From assembly GCA_964633205.1 (NCBI GenBank), contig CAZWFN010000041.1:1-44502 (forward strand): a stretch of 44,502 nt of DNA. The letters run 5' to 3'. Below the pieces are notes generated by a model. That model saw nothing but the letters and a program-made list of their open reading frames with translations. It had not been told where the DNA came from and made no database searches. Below are positions 30,541 to 38,687 of this stretch, piece after piece. The position numbers and the translations under genes were made by a program. The DNA is from CAYVQE01 sp964633205. Its GTDB lineage: Bacteria; Myxococcota; B64-G9. Numbering within the stretch: the first letter of the stretch is position 1; each line of letters begins with the position of its first letter.

Positions 30541-32361
30541 CTACCCGGCGCGCGGTTGCGGGCGGCAGATCCATAGCCGCCAGCGGCGCAGCAGGGGCTC
30601 GATCATCAGGTGGAGGCTGGCCGCCAGGCGCAGCTCGGGCCGCGGATGGCAGCAGGCCGCCCAGGCCACGGTGGGCCGCGCGGTGCGGCCGCCGGCCAAC
30701 AGCAGTAGGTCGAGATCGGCGGCCAGCTCGGCCGGCGGTACGCTGCCGGGTGCGGGCGCGGCGGGCGCTGCGCTGGGGGTATAACCGGTGTGGGTGCGCG
30801 CCCAACGGCTCTCCTCGTCGCGCAACCAGCGGACCAGCCCCCGCACGGCGCGCTCGGCGCGCTCCAGCCAGGGGCCTAGCACCGAGGCCCGATCGTCGAG
30901 CCGGGCGCGCTCGCGGGGACCGGTCTCGAAAGGACCCAGCACCTCGCGCCACAGCACCAGCAGGCCATAGAGCTGGCGCAGGCTCAACCAGCCGCGGTCG
31001 GATTCGCGCAGGGCTTGCTGCTGCGACCAACCGCGCATGCGCTGTTGGGCGAAGCGGTCGGCCTGTTCGCAGAAACGGCGCGACCACACCACCGCCTCGC
31101 GATCGAGCCCCAGCTGCTCGGACAGCCGCGCCGCCCGGGCCATGCCCATCAAGTCCGGTCGCTCGGACTCCCGGACCAGCCGTTCGTAGAGCGGCAGCGC
31201 CTGGGCCGGCTGACCGGCGATTTCGGCCAACGCGGCGCGTTTGAACAGCGGCAAGCTGGCCTGGCCGGTCTCGGCCAACCGCTTGCGCTGCTGGCCGATC
31301 CAGACCTGGCCGCGCACCGCGCCCAGGCGCTCGACCACCGCCCGCAGGCTGTCCAGCGCGCGGCGGCGCACTTCGAGGTAGGGGTCGCCGAGCAGCTCGA
31401 GCAGCACGTCGGCCGCCGCCTCGTCGGTCAGCAGTCCGAAGCGATCAGCGGCCAGCCAGCGCTCGCGGGGATCGACCGTCTGGACCGGGGCCGACTGCAG
31501 GGCGGCTCGCGGTTGGCGCAGCCGGCCGGTGGCCTGCGCCAGTCGATCCAGCAGCCCTTGGCGGGCCACCGGAGTTCCGGGCTTCGGATCGAAAGTGGCC
31601 CGCTCCCAGGCTTCACGGGCATCTTCGATGCGGGCCAGCAGCGCGTCGGTGCTGTCGGCGCCCGCCCGTTCGAGCGTCCAGCGGCGCGCCCGTTCGAAGC
31701 GGGCCGCCACCAGCAGCGCCGCCACCTGGAGTTCCAGCAGCCGCTGCTCGGCGCGCACCGCCAAGGGATCGCCGGGGTAGGTCTCGCTGAACTCCAACAG
31801 CAGATCGGCTCGGTTCGCCGCGATGGCGCGCTCGAAGCGCAGCCGCTCGAGGCGCTGCTCGAGCTCGGCCCGGCACGGCAGCTCGGCGTGTTGTTCGAGG
31901 GCCTTGGCCAGAGCGCCGGCATCCGCGCAGCCCAGCCAGCGTTTGCAGAGCAGCTCGCCCCGCGCCCGCCGGGCGCGACCGGCCAGGCGGCCGTCCGGGT
32001 AGCGGCGTAAAAAGGCGTTCAGCTCTGCGATCGAGCCACTGGCCTTGGCTCGCTCGAAGTCCAGGCGCTCCAGCTTGCGGCGGGCATCGAGGGCCTTGGA
32101 GCTCTCGGGGTGGCGCTCCAGGAACAGACGGAAGGCGTAGCGGGTGCCGGACTCGACCGCTGCCTGGTACTCGAGCTCGGCGATTCGGTTGCGGGCCTCG
32201 CTGGCCTCGGAGCTGCCCGGGTTTGCAGCAATAAATTCGCGGAGCTGATCGACCGTCTGGAGTTCCTCGACATCGGTCCAGGCCATGTGACCGGGACAAC
32301 CGGCCAGCAACGCAGCCAGCGCCAGCCACCAGGTAGGATAATGTAGTCTATTTCTTGACAT
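30541..32361 (-). CDS. Large helical-repeat lipoprotein
   Basis: The product has 606 residues from the ATG at 32361 with lipobox LLAGC (WLALAALLAGCPGH). The longer upstream frame would run through the divergent promoter, so this start is chosen. Residues about 30-230 hold several repeats of the form YAFRLFLERHPESSKALDAR and FLRRYPDGRLAGRARRARGE, which match the Sel1/YbgF-like tetratricopeptide style of outer-membrane lipoproteins. The middle part carries HEAT-like units (LTDEAAADVLLELLGDPYLE, then VRRRALDSLRAVVERLGAV). The rest is helical without recognised motifs. It is probably a scaffold in the envelope. It heads a three-gene operon with the helicase and another TPR lipoprotein. Confidence 0.75.
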   Translation of the reverse strand: MSRNRLHYPTWWLALAALLAGCPGHMAWTDVEELQTVDQLREFIAANPGSSEASEARNRIAELEYQAAVESGTRYAFRLFLERHPESSKALDARRKLERLDFERAKASGSIAELNAFLRRYPDGRLAGRARRARGELLCKRWLGCADAGALAKALEQHAELPCRAELEQRLERLRFERAIAANRADLLLEFSETYPGDPLAVRAEQRLLELQVAALLVAARFERARRWTLERAGADSTDALLARIEDAREAWERATFDPKPGTPVARQGLLDRLAQATGRLRQPRAALQSAPVQTVDPRERWLAADRFGLLTDEAAADVLLELLGDPYLEVRRRALDSLRAVVERLGAVRGQVWIGQQRKRLAETGQASLPLFKRAALAEIAGQPAQALPLYERLVRESERPDLMGMARAARLSEQLGLDREAVVWSRRFCEQADRFAQQRMRGWSQQQALRESDRGWLSLRQLYGLLVLWREVLGPFETGPRERARLDDRASVLGPWLERAERAVRGLVRWLRDEESRWARTHTGYTPSAAPAAPAPGSVPPAELAADLDLLLLAGGRTARPTVAWAACCHPRPELRLAASLHLMIEPLLRRWRLWICRPQPRAG

Positions 32362-32383
32362 GGTCTCACATGTGGCGGACAAT
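32355..32383 (+). promoter_or_regulatory. Putative promoter of the NlpC/P60 gene
   Basis: Consensus TTGACA, 17 bases, GACAAT. Transcription should begin near 32390, upstream of AGAGGAGG and the ATG at 32408. The -35 overlaps the ATG of the divergent lipoprotein gene; the two start codons are only 46 bases apart, so binding of a regulator would affect both. Confidence 0.55.
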
Positions 32384-32407
32384 GGCCGCAAGAGGAGGCG
32401 ATCGCCC

Positions 32408-33241
32408 ATGGTCCCGAGATTGCTGGTGATTGGATTGAGCGCTGGAATGCTCTCGGCCTGTTCGACAAGCGTGGGCACCGGCGTAGGCCCGGCTTTCCGC
32501 CACCCTGCCCTGCGGTCGGCGGCGGCCAGCGGTCAGGGGGCCGGATCCGGCACGACCCGGCTGGCCCTGGCGTCCCCGAAGCCCGATCTCGAGCAGCGCT
32601 GCATCCGCGGCTTTCGCCATTCGGGGCTCAACCGCTGCCAACGCTGGCTGCCGGCGCGCGGGACCCCGCTGCCGGCCCTGCGCGACGGCTGCACGGCCAC
32701 CGCCGCCAGCTGCCGCTTGGCCCTGGCCGATCAGGCCCGCAGCCTGATGCGCCAGCCGCGCTGGCGGATCGGTGAACGGCGCTTCGCCCAGGACTGCTCG
32801 GGCTTCGTCATGGCTGCGCTGGCCGCCGCCGGTGTCGATCTGGGCGGCCTGCTGCCCGAACGCCACCCCGGCGAGGGCGGTGTCTCCCTGCTCTACCGCG
32901 CCGCCGAACGCCGCGACCGGTTGCACCGCCACAAGGTGCCCCGGATCGGTGACCTGGTTTTCTTCGACGACACCTACGATCGCGACGGCGACGGTCGGGC
33001 CGATGATCCCCTCACCCACGTCGGCTTGGTCGAACGGGTGGATGCCGACGGGACCGTCACCTTCGTCCATCACGTGCGCCGGGGCATCCTGCGCTACAAG
33101 CTCAACCTCTTCCACCCCGACCAGCGGCGCGATCCGGCCACCCGCAAGGTGCACAACCATCACCTGCGCCTCGGGGCCGCGGGCGGCGAACGCCGGCTGA
33201 CCGGCGAGCTGTTCCACGCTTTCGCCACCATCATCAACTGA
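32408..33241 (+). CDS. NlpC/P60-family lipoprotein, putative peptidoglycan hydrolase
   Basis: The product has 277 residues from the ATG at 32408 with AGAGGAGG upstream. Signal peptide and lipobox: VIGLSAGMLSAC. After a low-complexity part the catalytic domain shows the NlpC/P60 order: C130 in FAQDCSGFVMAAL, KVPRIGDLVFFDD, then the His in THVGLVERVDADG and a following HHVRRG segment. It should cleave cell-wall peptides in the periplasm. The Cys, His and a polar third residue are placed as expected; the specificity is not readable. It is convergent with the phosphodiesterase gene. Confidence 0.85.
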   Translation: MVPRLLVIGLSAGMLSACSTSVGTGVGPAFRHPALRSAAASGQGAGSGTTRLALASPKPDLEQRCIRGFRHSGLNRCQRWLPARGTPLPALRDGCTATAASCRLALADQARSLMRQPRWRIGERRFAQDCSGFVMAALAAAGVDLGGLLPERHPGEGGVSLLYRAAERRDRLHRHKVPRIGDLVFFDDTYDRDGDGRADDPLTHVGLVERVDADGTVTFVHHVRRGILRYKLNLFHPDQRRDPATRKVHNHHLRLGAAGGERRLTGELFHAFATIIN

Positions 33242-33288
33242 CACTCCGGGTGCAGCCGGCGCGCCAAGCGCGAACGGCCGCTGCTGGT

Positions 33289-33302
33289 GACCGGCACCGG
33301 TC
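33289..33302. terminator. Hairpin between convergent genes
   Basis: GACCGG, two bases, CCGGTC between the stops at 33241 and 33325. A second inverted repeat (CGCGC, CAA, GCGCG) lies nearby at about 33260-33272. No T-run is present; a bidirectional terminator is inferred only from position. Confidence 0.3.
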
Positions 33303-33324
33303 GGGTCGCAGCCGGGGTCGCGCA

Positions 33325-33813
33325 TCAGCCGTCGAGCACCTCGATGGTGGCTTCCATCGACTCGGTGTCCAACAAGGCCAGGCTCGAGCGGCCGTGCAGC
33401 CAACCGCCCACCTCGCCCGGGTTGACCAGCAGGGCATCGCCGTCCCGTTCTACGCCGGCCTGGTGGGTGTGGCCGTGGACGATGAGCTGCGTGCCACCGC
33501 GCAGCAGCTCATCGCGATCGAAGCCGGCCAGGTCGTGGACGATCACCACCTTCTTGCCATCCAGATTGAGCTCGAAGGGTGGCGGTTGGATCCGGCCCTG
33601 CGAGGTCCGGGTCAACCCCTCCTGCTCGCCATCGTTGTTGCCGAAAACGCCCACCCACGGACAGCTGAGCTTCTCCAGCGCCGCCAAGGCGAAAGGCGCG
33701 ACGTAATCGCCGGCGTGCAGGACGAAGCCCACCCGGGCCTCGTTGAGCAAGGCCACGGCGCGATCGATCAGCGGCAGGTTGTCGTGCGTGTCCGCCAGGA
33801 CTCCGATGCGCAT
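33325..33813 (-). CDS. YfcE/MJ0936-type calcineurin-like phosphodiesterase
   Basis: The product has 162 residues. The ATG at 33813 has GGGAG six bases upstream. The metal-binding motifs of the small metallophosphoesterases are complete: LADTHDN, HAGDYV, GNNDGE, HDL and VHGHTHQAG. It should hydrolyse phosphodiester bonds of a small cytoplasmic substrate with Mn2+ or a similar metal. A second member of the family is encoded at 42748-43272. A good promoter lies upstream, inside the 3' end of the ComEA-like gene. Confidence 0.9.
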   Translation of the reverse strand: MRIGVLADTHDNLPLIDRAVALLNEARVGFVLHAGDYVAPFALAALEKLSCPWVGVFGNNDGEQEGLTRTSQGRIQPPPFELNLDGKKVVIVHDLAGFDRDELLRGGTQLIVHGHTHQAGVERDGDALLVNPGEVGGWLHGRSSLALLDTESMEATIEVLDG

Positions 33814-33856
33814 GGGCATCTCCCGGTAGCAATTCGCGCTCCATATGCTCGAACCG

Positions 33857-33885
33857 CTTGTATCAGAAAGAAAACCAGCTGTCAA
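33857..33885 (-). promoter_or_regulatory. Putative promoter of the YfcE-like phosphodiesterase gene
   Basis: On the minus strand consensus TTGACA (33885-33880), 17 bases, TACAAG (33862-33857). Expected start near 33850. The -35 overlaps the stop codon of the ComEA-like gene. Confidence 0.5.
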
Positions 33886-34316
33886 TGCGCTGTTGCGCGG
33901 ACGGGATCGATCGCCAGGTAGGGTCGGATGCGCGCCAAAGTCTTGGGACCGATGCCGCGGACCCGCTCGAGCTGCTCGATCCGGCGGAAGGCACCCGCGG
34001 ACCGCCGGTGGGCCACGATCCGCTTCGCCAGCACCGGTCCGATGTGGGGCAGCATCTCGAGCTCGACAGTGCTGGCCGAATTCGGGTCGAGCCCGCGCCC
34101 GAGCAGCAAGCGCACCAACCCGCCTAGAGGCTTGCGGTCGGATGCGGCCGCTTCCAGGCAGCGCAGCCGCGGCACCGGTCCCGTTCCGGCGATCGACTGC
34201 GGATGAGCGCAGCGCGGCAGTTCGGCTGCAGCGGACCGCTCGTACCGCGGCCACAGGGCTGGGGCAGCCAGCAGCAGCACCAGCAAGACCAGTCCCCATT
34301 CCTGGCGGGTCCCCAT
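33882..34316 (-). CDS. ComEA-like helix-hairpin-helix protein
   Basis: The product has 144 residues. A hydrophobic N-terminus (GLVLLVLLLAAPALW) predicts a signal anchor. The C-terminal 65 residues form the double HhH DNA-binding fold: LDPNSASTVELEMLPHIGPV, LAKRIVAHRRSAGAF, RRIEQLERVRGIGPKTLARI. ComEA binds incoming DNA during transformation, so a role in DNA uptake is possible, but no other competence genes are in view. The ATG follows directly on the end of the 94-bp repeated element, which supplies GAGG six bases before it. Confidence 0.85.
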   Translation of the reverse strand: MGTRQEWGLVLLVLLLAAPALWPRYERSAAAELPRCAHPQSIAGTGPVPRLRCLEAAASDRKPLGGLVRLLLGRGLDPNSASTVELEMLPHIGPVLAKRIVAHRRSAGAFRRIEQLERVRGIGPKTLARIRPYLAIDPVRATAH

Positions 34317-34410
34317 CTAGAGCCTCTCGATCCGGCTCGATCTGAACGAACGGGTCAAGTCTGCAGGTCTCCGTCCTCGAAGTAGAGCCCCTCGGGCCGC
34401 GCTTTTCGCG
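34317..34410 (-). repeat. 94-bp repeated element, copy A
   Basis: It aligns without gaps to 42263-42356 (74 of 94 bases identical). Both copies begin with CTAG next to the start codon of a minus-strand gene and share TTGAC-C-TT on the minus strand, the ATCGAGCCG block and a GC hairpin at the far end (CCGCG, five bases, CGCGG here). Copy A provides the ribosome site of the ComEA-like gene. No codon position is clearly favoured among the differences, so I treat it as non-coding. Confidence 0.75.
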
Positions 34411-34495
34411 GAGCCGCCGCTCGGCCGGGCGCCGGTCCGCCCCCTGCCCTGCTCGGCATCGCCCCGCCCGGAGTCTAGCACGGATCGCCTCCGTG

Positions 34496-34524
34496 TTGGG
34501 TCGCGGGCGGCTCGGTGCTATCGT
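34496..34524 (+). promoter_or_regulatory. Putative promoter of hutI
   Basis: TTGGGT, 17 bases, TATCGT. The start would be near 34531 with GGGAGG before the ATG at 34554. Confidence 0.4.
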
Positions 34525-34553
34525 GTTGGAGCACGAACGGCGGGAGGTGATCG

Positions 34554-35861
34554 ATGCGACCCCAAGCGGATCTGATCGTACACAACATCGGCCAGCTGCT
34601 GACCATGGAGGCCGAATCGGACGGCCGCGGTGATCGGGAAGCGGATCCGATCGCCGGGCTGGGGCTGGTGCTGGATGCAGCCGTGGCCATCGCCGGCGAG
34701 CGCGTGCTCTGGGTGGGCCGCGAGCGCGACCTGGCCGCAGCGGTCGACGACAGCCGGGCCGAGCGGCTGGACGTGGGCGGCCGGGTCGTGATGCCGGGCT
34801 TGATCGACTGCCACACCCACACGGTGTTCGCCGGTTCGCGCGCCCAGGAGTTCGCCCGCCGGGTCGGCGGCGCCAGCTACGAGGAGTTGCTGGCGGCCGG
34901 CGGCGGCATCCACGCCACGGTGCGCGCCACCCGGGAGGCCGCGCTCGATCTGCTGGTGGCCACCGGGATGCAGCGGCTGGACACCTTTCTCGGCTTCGGG
35001 GTGACCACGGTCGAGATCAAGAGCGGCTACGGTCTGGCCGTGGATCAGGAGCTGAAGATGCTGCGGGCCGTCGCCGAGTTGGAACGGCGCCACCCGATCG
35101 ACGTGGTGCCCACCCTGCTCGGTGCGCACGTGATGCCCAAGCACCATCCCGGCGGCCGGGAGGGCTTTGTCACCGAGGTGATCGAGGAGATGATCCCGCA
35201 GGCCGCCGAGGAGCAGCTGGCGCGGTTCTGCGACGTTTTCTGCGAGCAGGGCGCCTTTGCCATCGATGAGACGCGGCGCATCCTGCAGGCCGGGCTGGAT
35301 CACGGCCTGCGACCCAAGATCCACGGCGAGCAGCTGAGCCGTGCGGGCTCGGTGGCGCTGGCGGTCGATCTCGGGGCGGTGTCGATCGATCACCTCGAGC
35401 ACGCCGATGCGGCCGACGCCGAGAGGCTGGCCGCCTCCGATACGGTGGCGGTGCTGCTGCCCGGCGCGACCTACTTCCTGGGCAAAAACAGCTTCGCCGA
35501 CGGCCGCCGGCTGGCCGACGCCGGCTGCCGGGTGGCTGTCTCGACCGACTTCAATCCGGGTTCGTGCCACAGCGAGAACCTGCCGCTGATGCTCAACATG
35601 GCCTGTCTCTACAACCGTCTCTTTCCGCGCGAGGTTCTACTCGGCGCCACCCGCTGGGCGGCCGACGCCCTGGCGCTCGGCGACGAGTGCGGCAGCCTGG
35701 CGCCGGGTCGGCTGGCCGATGTGCTGGTGCTCAACATGCGCGATTACCGCAACTTCGTCTACCACTTCGGCGTGGAGCATTCCTACCGGGTGCTCAAGCG
35801 CGGCCGCCTGGTCTGGTCCCGGCCGGATTCGCGTTGTAGCGCCGGCGGTCCGGCCGACTGA
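34554..35861 (+). CDS. hutI: Imidazolonepropionase
   Basis: The product has 435 residues, close to the family norm. It hydrolyses imidazolonepropionate to formiminoglutamate in histidine breakdown. The amidohydrolase metal site DCHTHTVFAGSRAQEFARR is followed by GGGIHATVRATREA, KSGYGL, a HVMP block, KIHGEQLS, DHLEH and FNPGSCHSENLPLM. No other hut gene lies beside it, so it is transcribed alone from its own promoter. It converges with tsaE after 17 bases. Confidence 0.95.
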   Translation: MRPQADLIVHNIGQLLTMEAESDGRGDREADPIAGLGLVLDAAVAIAGERVLWVGRERDLAAAVDDSRAERLDVGGRVVMPGLIDCHTHTVFAGSRAQEFARRVGGASYEELLAAGGGIHATVRATREAALDLLVATGMQRLDTFLGFGVTTVEIKSGYGLAVDQELKMLRAVAELERRHPIDVVPTLLGAHVMPKHHPGGREGFVTEVIEEMIPQAAEEQLARFCDVFCEQGAFAIDETRRILQAGLDHGLRPKIHGEQLSRAGSVALAVDLGAVSIDHLEHADAADAERLAASDTVAVLLPGATYFLGKNSFADGRRLADAGCRVAVSTDFNPGSCHSENLPLMLNMACLYNRLFPREVLLGATRWAADALALGDECGSLAPGRLADVLVLNMRDYRNFVYHFGVEHSYRVLKRGRLVWSRPDSRCSAGGPAD

Positions 35862-35878
35862 ACGAGAACCGGCGACGA

Positions 35879-36358
35879 TCACAGCCCTGCCAGCAGCTGC
35901 TGGCCGCGGGGGCCGAGCGCCCGCAAGCCGATGCGCCGGCGCTCGACGTCGACCAACTCCAACTCGATCACCAGCCCGTCGTCCGGGATCGACTCCGGGA
36001 TCTGATCGCACCATTCCACCGCACATACCCCAGGGCCGCCGACCAGGTCCTCGTAGCCGATGGCGGCCAGCTCGCCGATTTCGCCCAGCCGGTACAGATC
36101 GAGGTGATGCAGCGCCAACCTGCCCGGGTAGGTCTGCAACAGCACGAAGGTGGGGCTGGTGACCGGCACCTCGCCCGGTACCCCCAAGCCGCTGGCCAGG
36201 CCCTGGACGAAGCAGGTCTTGCCCGCGCCCAGATCGCCGGTCAGCCCGAGCCAATCTCCGGCCTGCAGCCTGCGGGCCAGCGCAGCGGCCAACGAGCGGG
36301 TGGCGGCCGCCGAAGCGGTCTCGCGCTCCAGCCCGGTGGGCGGTTCATTCCGGACCAT
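35879..36358 (-). CDS. tsaE: tRNA threonylcarbamoyladenosine biosynthesis ATPase TsaE
   Basis: The product has 159 residues. It works with TsaB and TsaD to form t6A in tRNAs reading ANN codons. The Walker A motif GDLGAGKTC and SPTFVLLQTYPG, then HHLDLYRL and VEWCDQIP are typical. The start overlaps the end of nnr by 14 bases, so the two are coupled. This order (nnr then tsaE) is common in deltaproteobacterial and many other genomes. Confidence 0.95.
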   Translation of the reverse strand: MVRNEPPTGLERETASAAATRSLAAALARRLQAGDWLGLTGDLGAGKTCFVQGLASGLGVPGEVPVTSPTFVLLQTYPGRLALHHLDLYRLGEIGELAAIGYEDLVGGPGVCAVEWCDQIPESIPDDGLVIELELVDVERRRIGLRALGPRGQQLLAGL

Positions 36359-37889
36359 CTTCGCCGTCGAAGCCCTCGCCGCGGCGCAGCACCTGCGGCA
36401 ACAGGTCGATCAGGTCGCCGGCCAGCTGGCCGCGCTGGCCCTGGATGCGGGCGGCCAGGTCACCGGTGGCACCGTGCAGGTAGGCCCCCACGCTGGCCGC
36501 TTCGAGCGGGTTGAGCCCCTGGACCAGCAAGCCACCGATCATGCCGGTCAGCACGTCGCCGGCGCCGCCTGAAGCCATGCCCGGATTGCCGGTCGGCACC
36601 AGCATGGCCGTGCCGCCCGCGTCGGCCACGATGGTGCCCGCCCCCTTGAGCACCACGGTGCAGCGGCCGGCGGCGGCCAGGCGCCGGGCCGCGCCGAAAC
36701 GGTCGGCCTGCACCTCGGCCACCGAGCATTCGAGCAACCGGGCCATCTCGCCCGGATGGGGCGTCAGCACGCGCTCGTCGGCGGGCTGGTCCAACAGCTC
36801 GAGATGTCCGGCGAGATTGTTCAAGCCGTCGGCGTCGACCACAATCGGCAGCGCCAGCTCGGCCACCGCGCGGCGGACCAGGTTGGCGGCCGCCGGGCTC
36901 TGACCCAGACCGGGGCCCAGCGCCATGGCCTGCTTGCCTTCGCAGGCGGCCACCAGATCCTCGAAGTTGCGCACCGGCTGGCCCATGTACTCGACCGGGC
37001 CGTTGACCACCTGCGCGATGACCTCGGGCGGCGCGCCCAGGCTGACCAGGCCGGCCCCGCAGCGACCGGCCGCACGGCAGCACAGCCCGGCCGCGCCCGG
37101 CTTGTCGGTCGAGCCGGCCACCACCAGCAGGTGGCCGAAGTGGCCTTTGTGGGCGTCCGGCTCGCGCAGCCTCAGGTAGGGCTCGAGGTCCTCGTCGGTC
37201 AGCAGCCAGGTGGCGTCGTCGCCGCTCGGAAACAGGTGCGGCGGGAAGCCGATATCGACCACCGTCAGATCGCCCACCCGCTTGGCCCCCGGGTAGAGCA
37301 GGTGGCCGCGCTTGGGCGCTCCGAAGGTGACCGTGGCGGTGGCCGCCACCGCACAGCCCATCACCCGGCCGTCGTCGGCGCTCAGGCCCGAAGGCACGTC
37401 GACCGCGACCACCGGCACCCCGGCCGCGTTGATGGTCTCGATGGCGGTGGCGAAGACTCCGCGCACATCCTTGGATAGGCCGGTGCCGAAGATGGCGTCC
37501 ACGATCACATCGTAGCAGCCGAGATCCATGTTGCGCACGGACTCGTGGCTGGCGCGCACATTGATCGACAGGTTGAGTCGGTCGAGCACGTGCTTGTTCA
37601 GCTCGGCATCGCCGCGCAAGGAGTCCGGATGCGCCAGCAGGAAGATCTCGACCCGGTGGCCGGCGTGGTGCAGGTGGCGGGCGGCCACCAGTCCGTCACC
37701 ACCGTTGTTGCCCTTGCCGCAGACCACCGCCACCCGTCCGGGACGCCCGGCCGGCAGCAAGCGCTCGGCCTCCTCGGCACAGGCCTTGCCCGCCTGCTCC
37801 ATCAACACCGCACCGGGAATGCCGATCTCCTGGATGGTGATTCGATCGACGGTCTGCATCTGCTCGGCGGTCAGAATCGGAATGGCCAT
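36345..37889 (-). CDS. nnr: Bifunctional NAD(P)H-hydrate epimerase/dehydratase
   Basis: The product has 514 residues from the ATG at 37889. It repairs hydrated NAD(P)H. The N-terminal epimerase half shows VVCGKGNNGGDGLVAARHL and FGTGLSKDVRG; the C-terminal ADP-dependent dehydratase half shows LALGPGLGQSPA-like residues, VLTPHPGEMARLL and NPGMASGGAGDVLTGMIGG. The usual full-length fusion is intact. It lies 16 bases after pdxJ. The acpS gene often placed between pdxJ and nnr is absent here. Confidence 0.95.
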   Translation of the reverse strand: MAIPILTAEQMQTVDRITIQEIGIPGAVLMEQAGKACAEEAERLLPAGRPGRVAVVCGKGNNGGDGLVAARHLHHAGHRVEIFLLAHPDSLRGDAELNKHVLDRLNLSINVRASHESVRNMDLGCYDVIVDAIFGTGLSKDVRGVFATAIETINAAGVPVVAVDVPSGLSADDGRVMGCAVAATATVTFGAPKRGHLLYPGAKRVGDLTVVDIGFPPHLFPSGDDATWLLTDEDLEPYLRLREPDAHKGHFGHLLVVAGSTDKPGAAGLCCRAAGRCGAGLVSLGAPPEVIAQVVNGPVEYMGQPVRNFEDLVAACEGKQAMALGPGLGQSPAAANLVRRAVAELALPIVVDADGLNNLAGHLELLDQPADERVLTPHPGEMARLLECSVAEVQADRFGAARRLAAAGRCTVVLKGAGTIVADAGGTAMLVPTGNPGMASGGAGDVLTGMIGGLLVQGLNPLEAASVGAYLHGATGDLAARIQGQRGQLAGDLIDLLPQVLRRGEGFDGEDGPE

Positions 37890-37905
37890 GATCGCGCCCC
37901 TCTTC

Positions 37906-38652
37906 TCAGCGGCCGGCGGCGGCCCGCCGGGCTGCGACGATGGCGAGGCGCATCTCGCGCACCGCCTGCTCGATGCCGCAGAACAGCGCATCGGCGATGA
38001 TGCTGTGGCCGATGTTGAACTCCGAGATCTCGGTGATGGCGGCCACCGGGCCCACGTTGTGCAGGCTCAGTCCATGGCCGGCGAAGACCGGCAGTCCGAT
38101 CTTGGCGCAGGTCTTGGCGGCGTCGATCAGCCGGGCCAGCTCCTGCTGGCGGATGGGGGCGCTCTTGGCCTCGCAGTAAGCGCCGGTATGCAGCTCCACT
38201 CCATCGGCGTTGACCTTGTGGGCGGCGCGCACTTGATCGATCTCGGGGTCGATGAACAGGCTGACCCGGATATCGCCGTCCTTGAGGAAGCGCACCGTCT
38301 CCTTGATGGCATCGCGTTGCATGGAGACGTCCAGTCCGCCCTCGGTGGTCAGCTCCTCGCGCTTCTCCGGCACCAGCGTCGCCATGTCCGGCTTGTACTG
38401 GTAGGCGATCTTGGACATCTCCTTGGTGGCCGCCATCTCCAGGTTGAGCCCGGTCTGGGTCGTCTCGCGCAGGATGCGCAGGTCGCGCTCCTGAATGTGG
38501 CGGCGGTCCTCGCGCAGGTGGATGGTGATCTGGTCGGCGCCGCCCCGCTCGGCCAACGCCGCCGCCAGCACCGGATCGGGGTAGCGCGTACCGCGCGCCT
38601 GGCGCAGCGTGGCCACGTGATCGACATTGATTCCCAATCGGACTGCATCCAT
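37906..38652 (-). CDS. pdxJ: Pyridoxine 5'-phosphate synthase
   Basis: The product has 248 residues from the ATG at 38652 with GGGAG six bases upstream. It joins 1-deoxyxylulose 5-phosphate with aminoacetone phosphate in vitamin B6 synthesis. Signatures: LGINVDHVATLRQARGT, DQITIHLREDRRHI, NLEMAAT, VSLFIDPE, VELHTGAYCE, AGHGLSLHN and EFNIGHSIIADALF. The longer frame extending to 39147 is inside glmM on the same strand and is not used. Confidence 0.95.
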   Translation of the reverse strand: MDAVRLGINVDHVATLRQARGTRYPDPVLAAALAERGGADQITIHLREDRRHIQERDLRILRETTQTGLNLEMAATKEMSKIAYQYKPDMATLVPEKREELTTEGGLDVSMQRDAIKETVRFLKDGDIRVSLFIDPEIDQVRAAHKVNADGVELHTGAYCEAKSAPIRQQELARLIDAAKTCAKIGLPVFAGHGLSLHNVGPVAAITEISEFNIGHSIIADALFCGIEQAVREMRLAIVAARRAAAGR

Positions 38653-38687
38653 CGGTGTCTCCCTCGGTCGGCGCCGGTGACCGGCTC

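Noticed and set aside
34475..34822. 115-codon minus-strand frame opposite the start of hutI
   Set aside because: Ser/Arg-rich shadow of hutI with no ribosome site or conserved feature.
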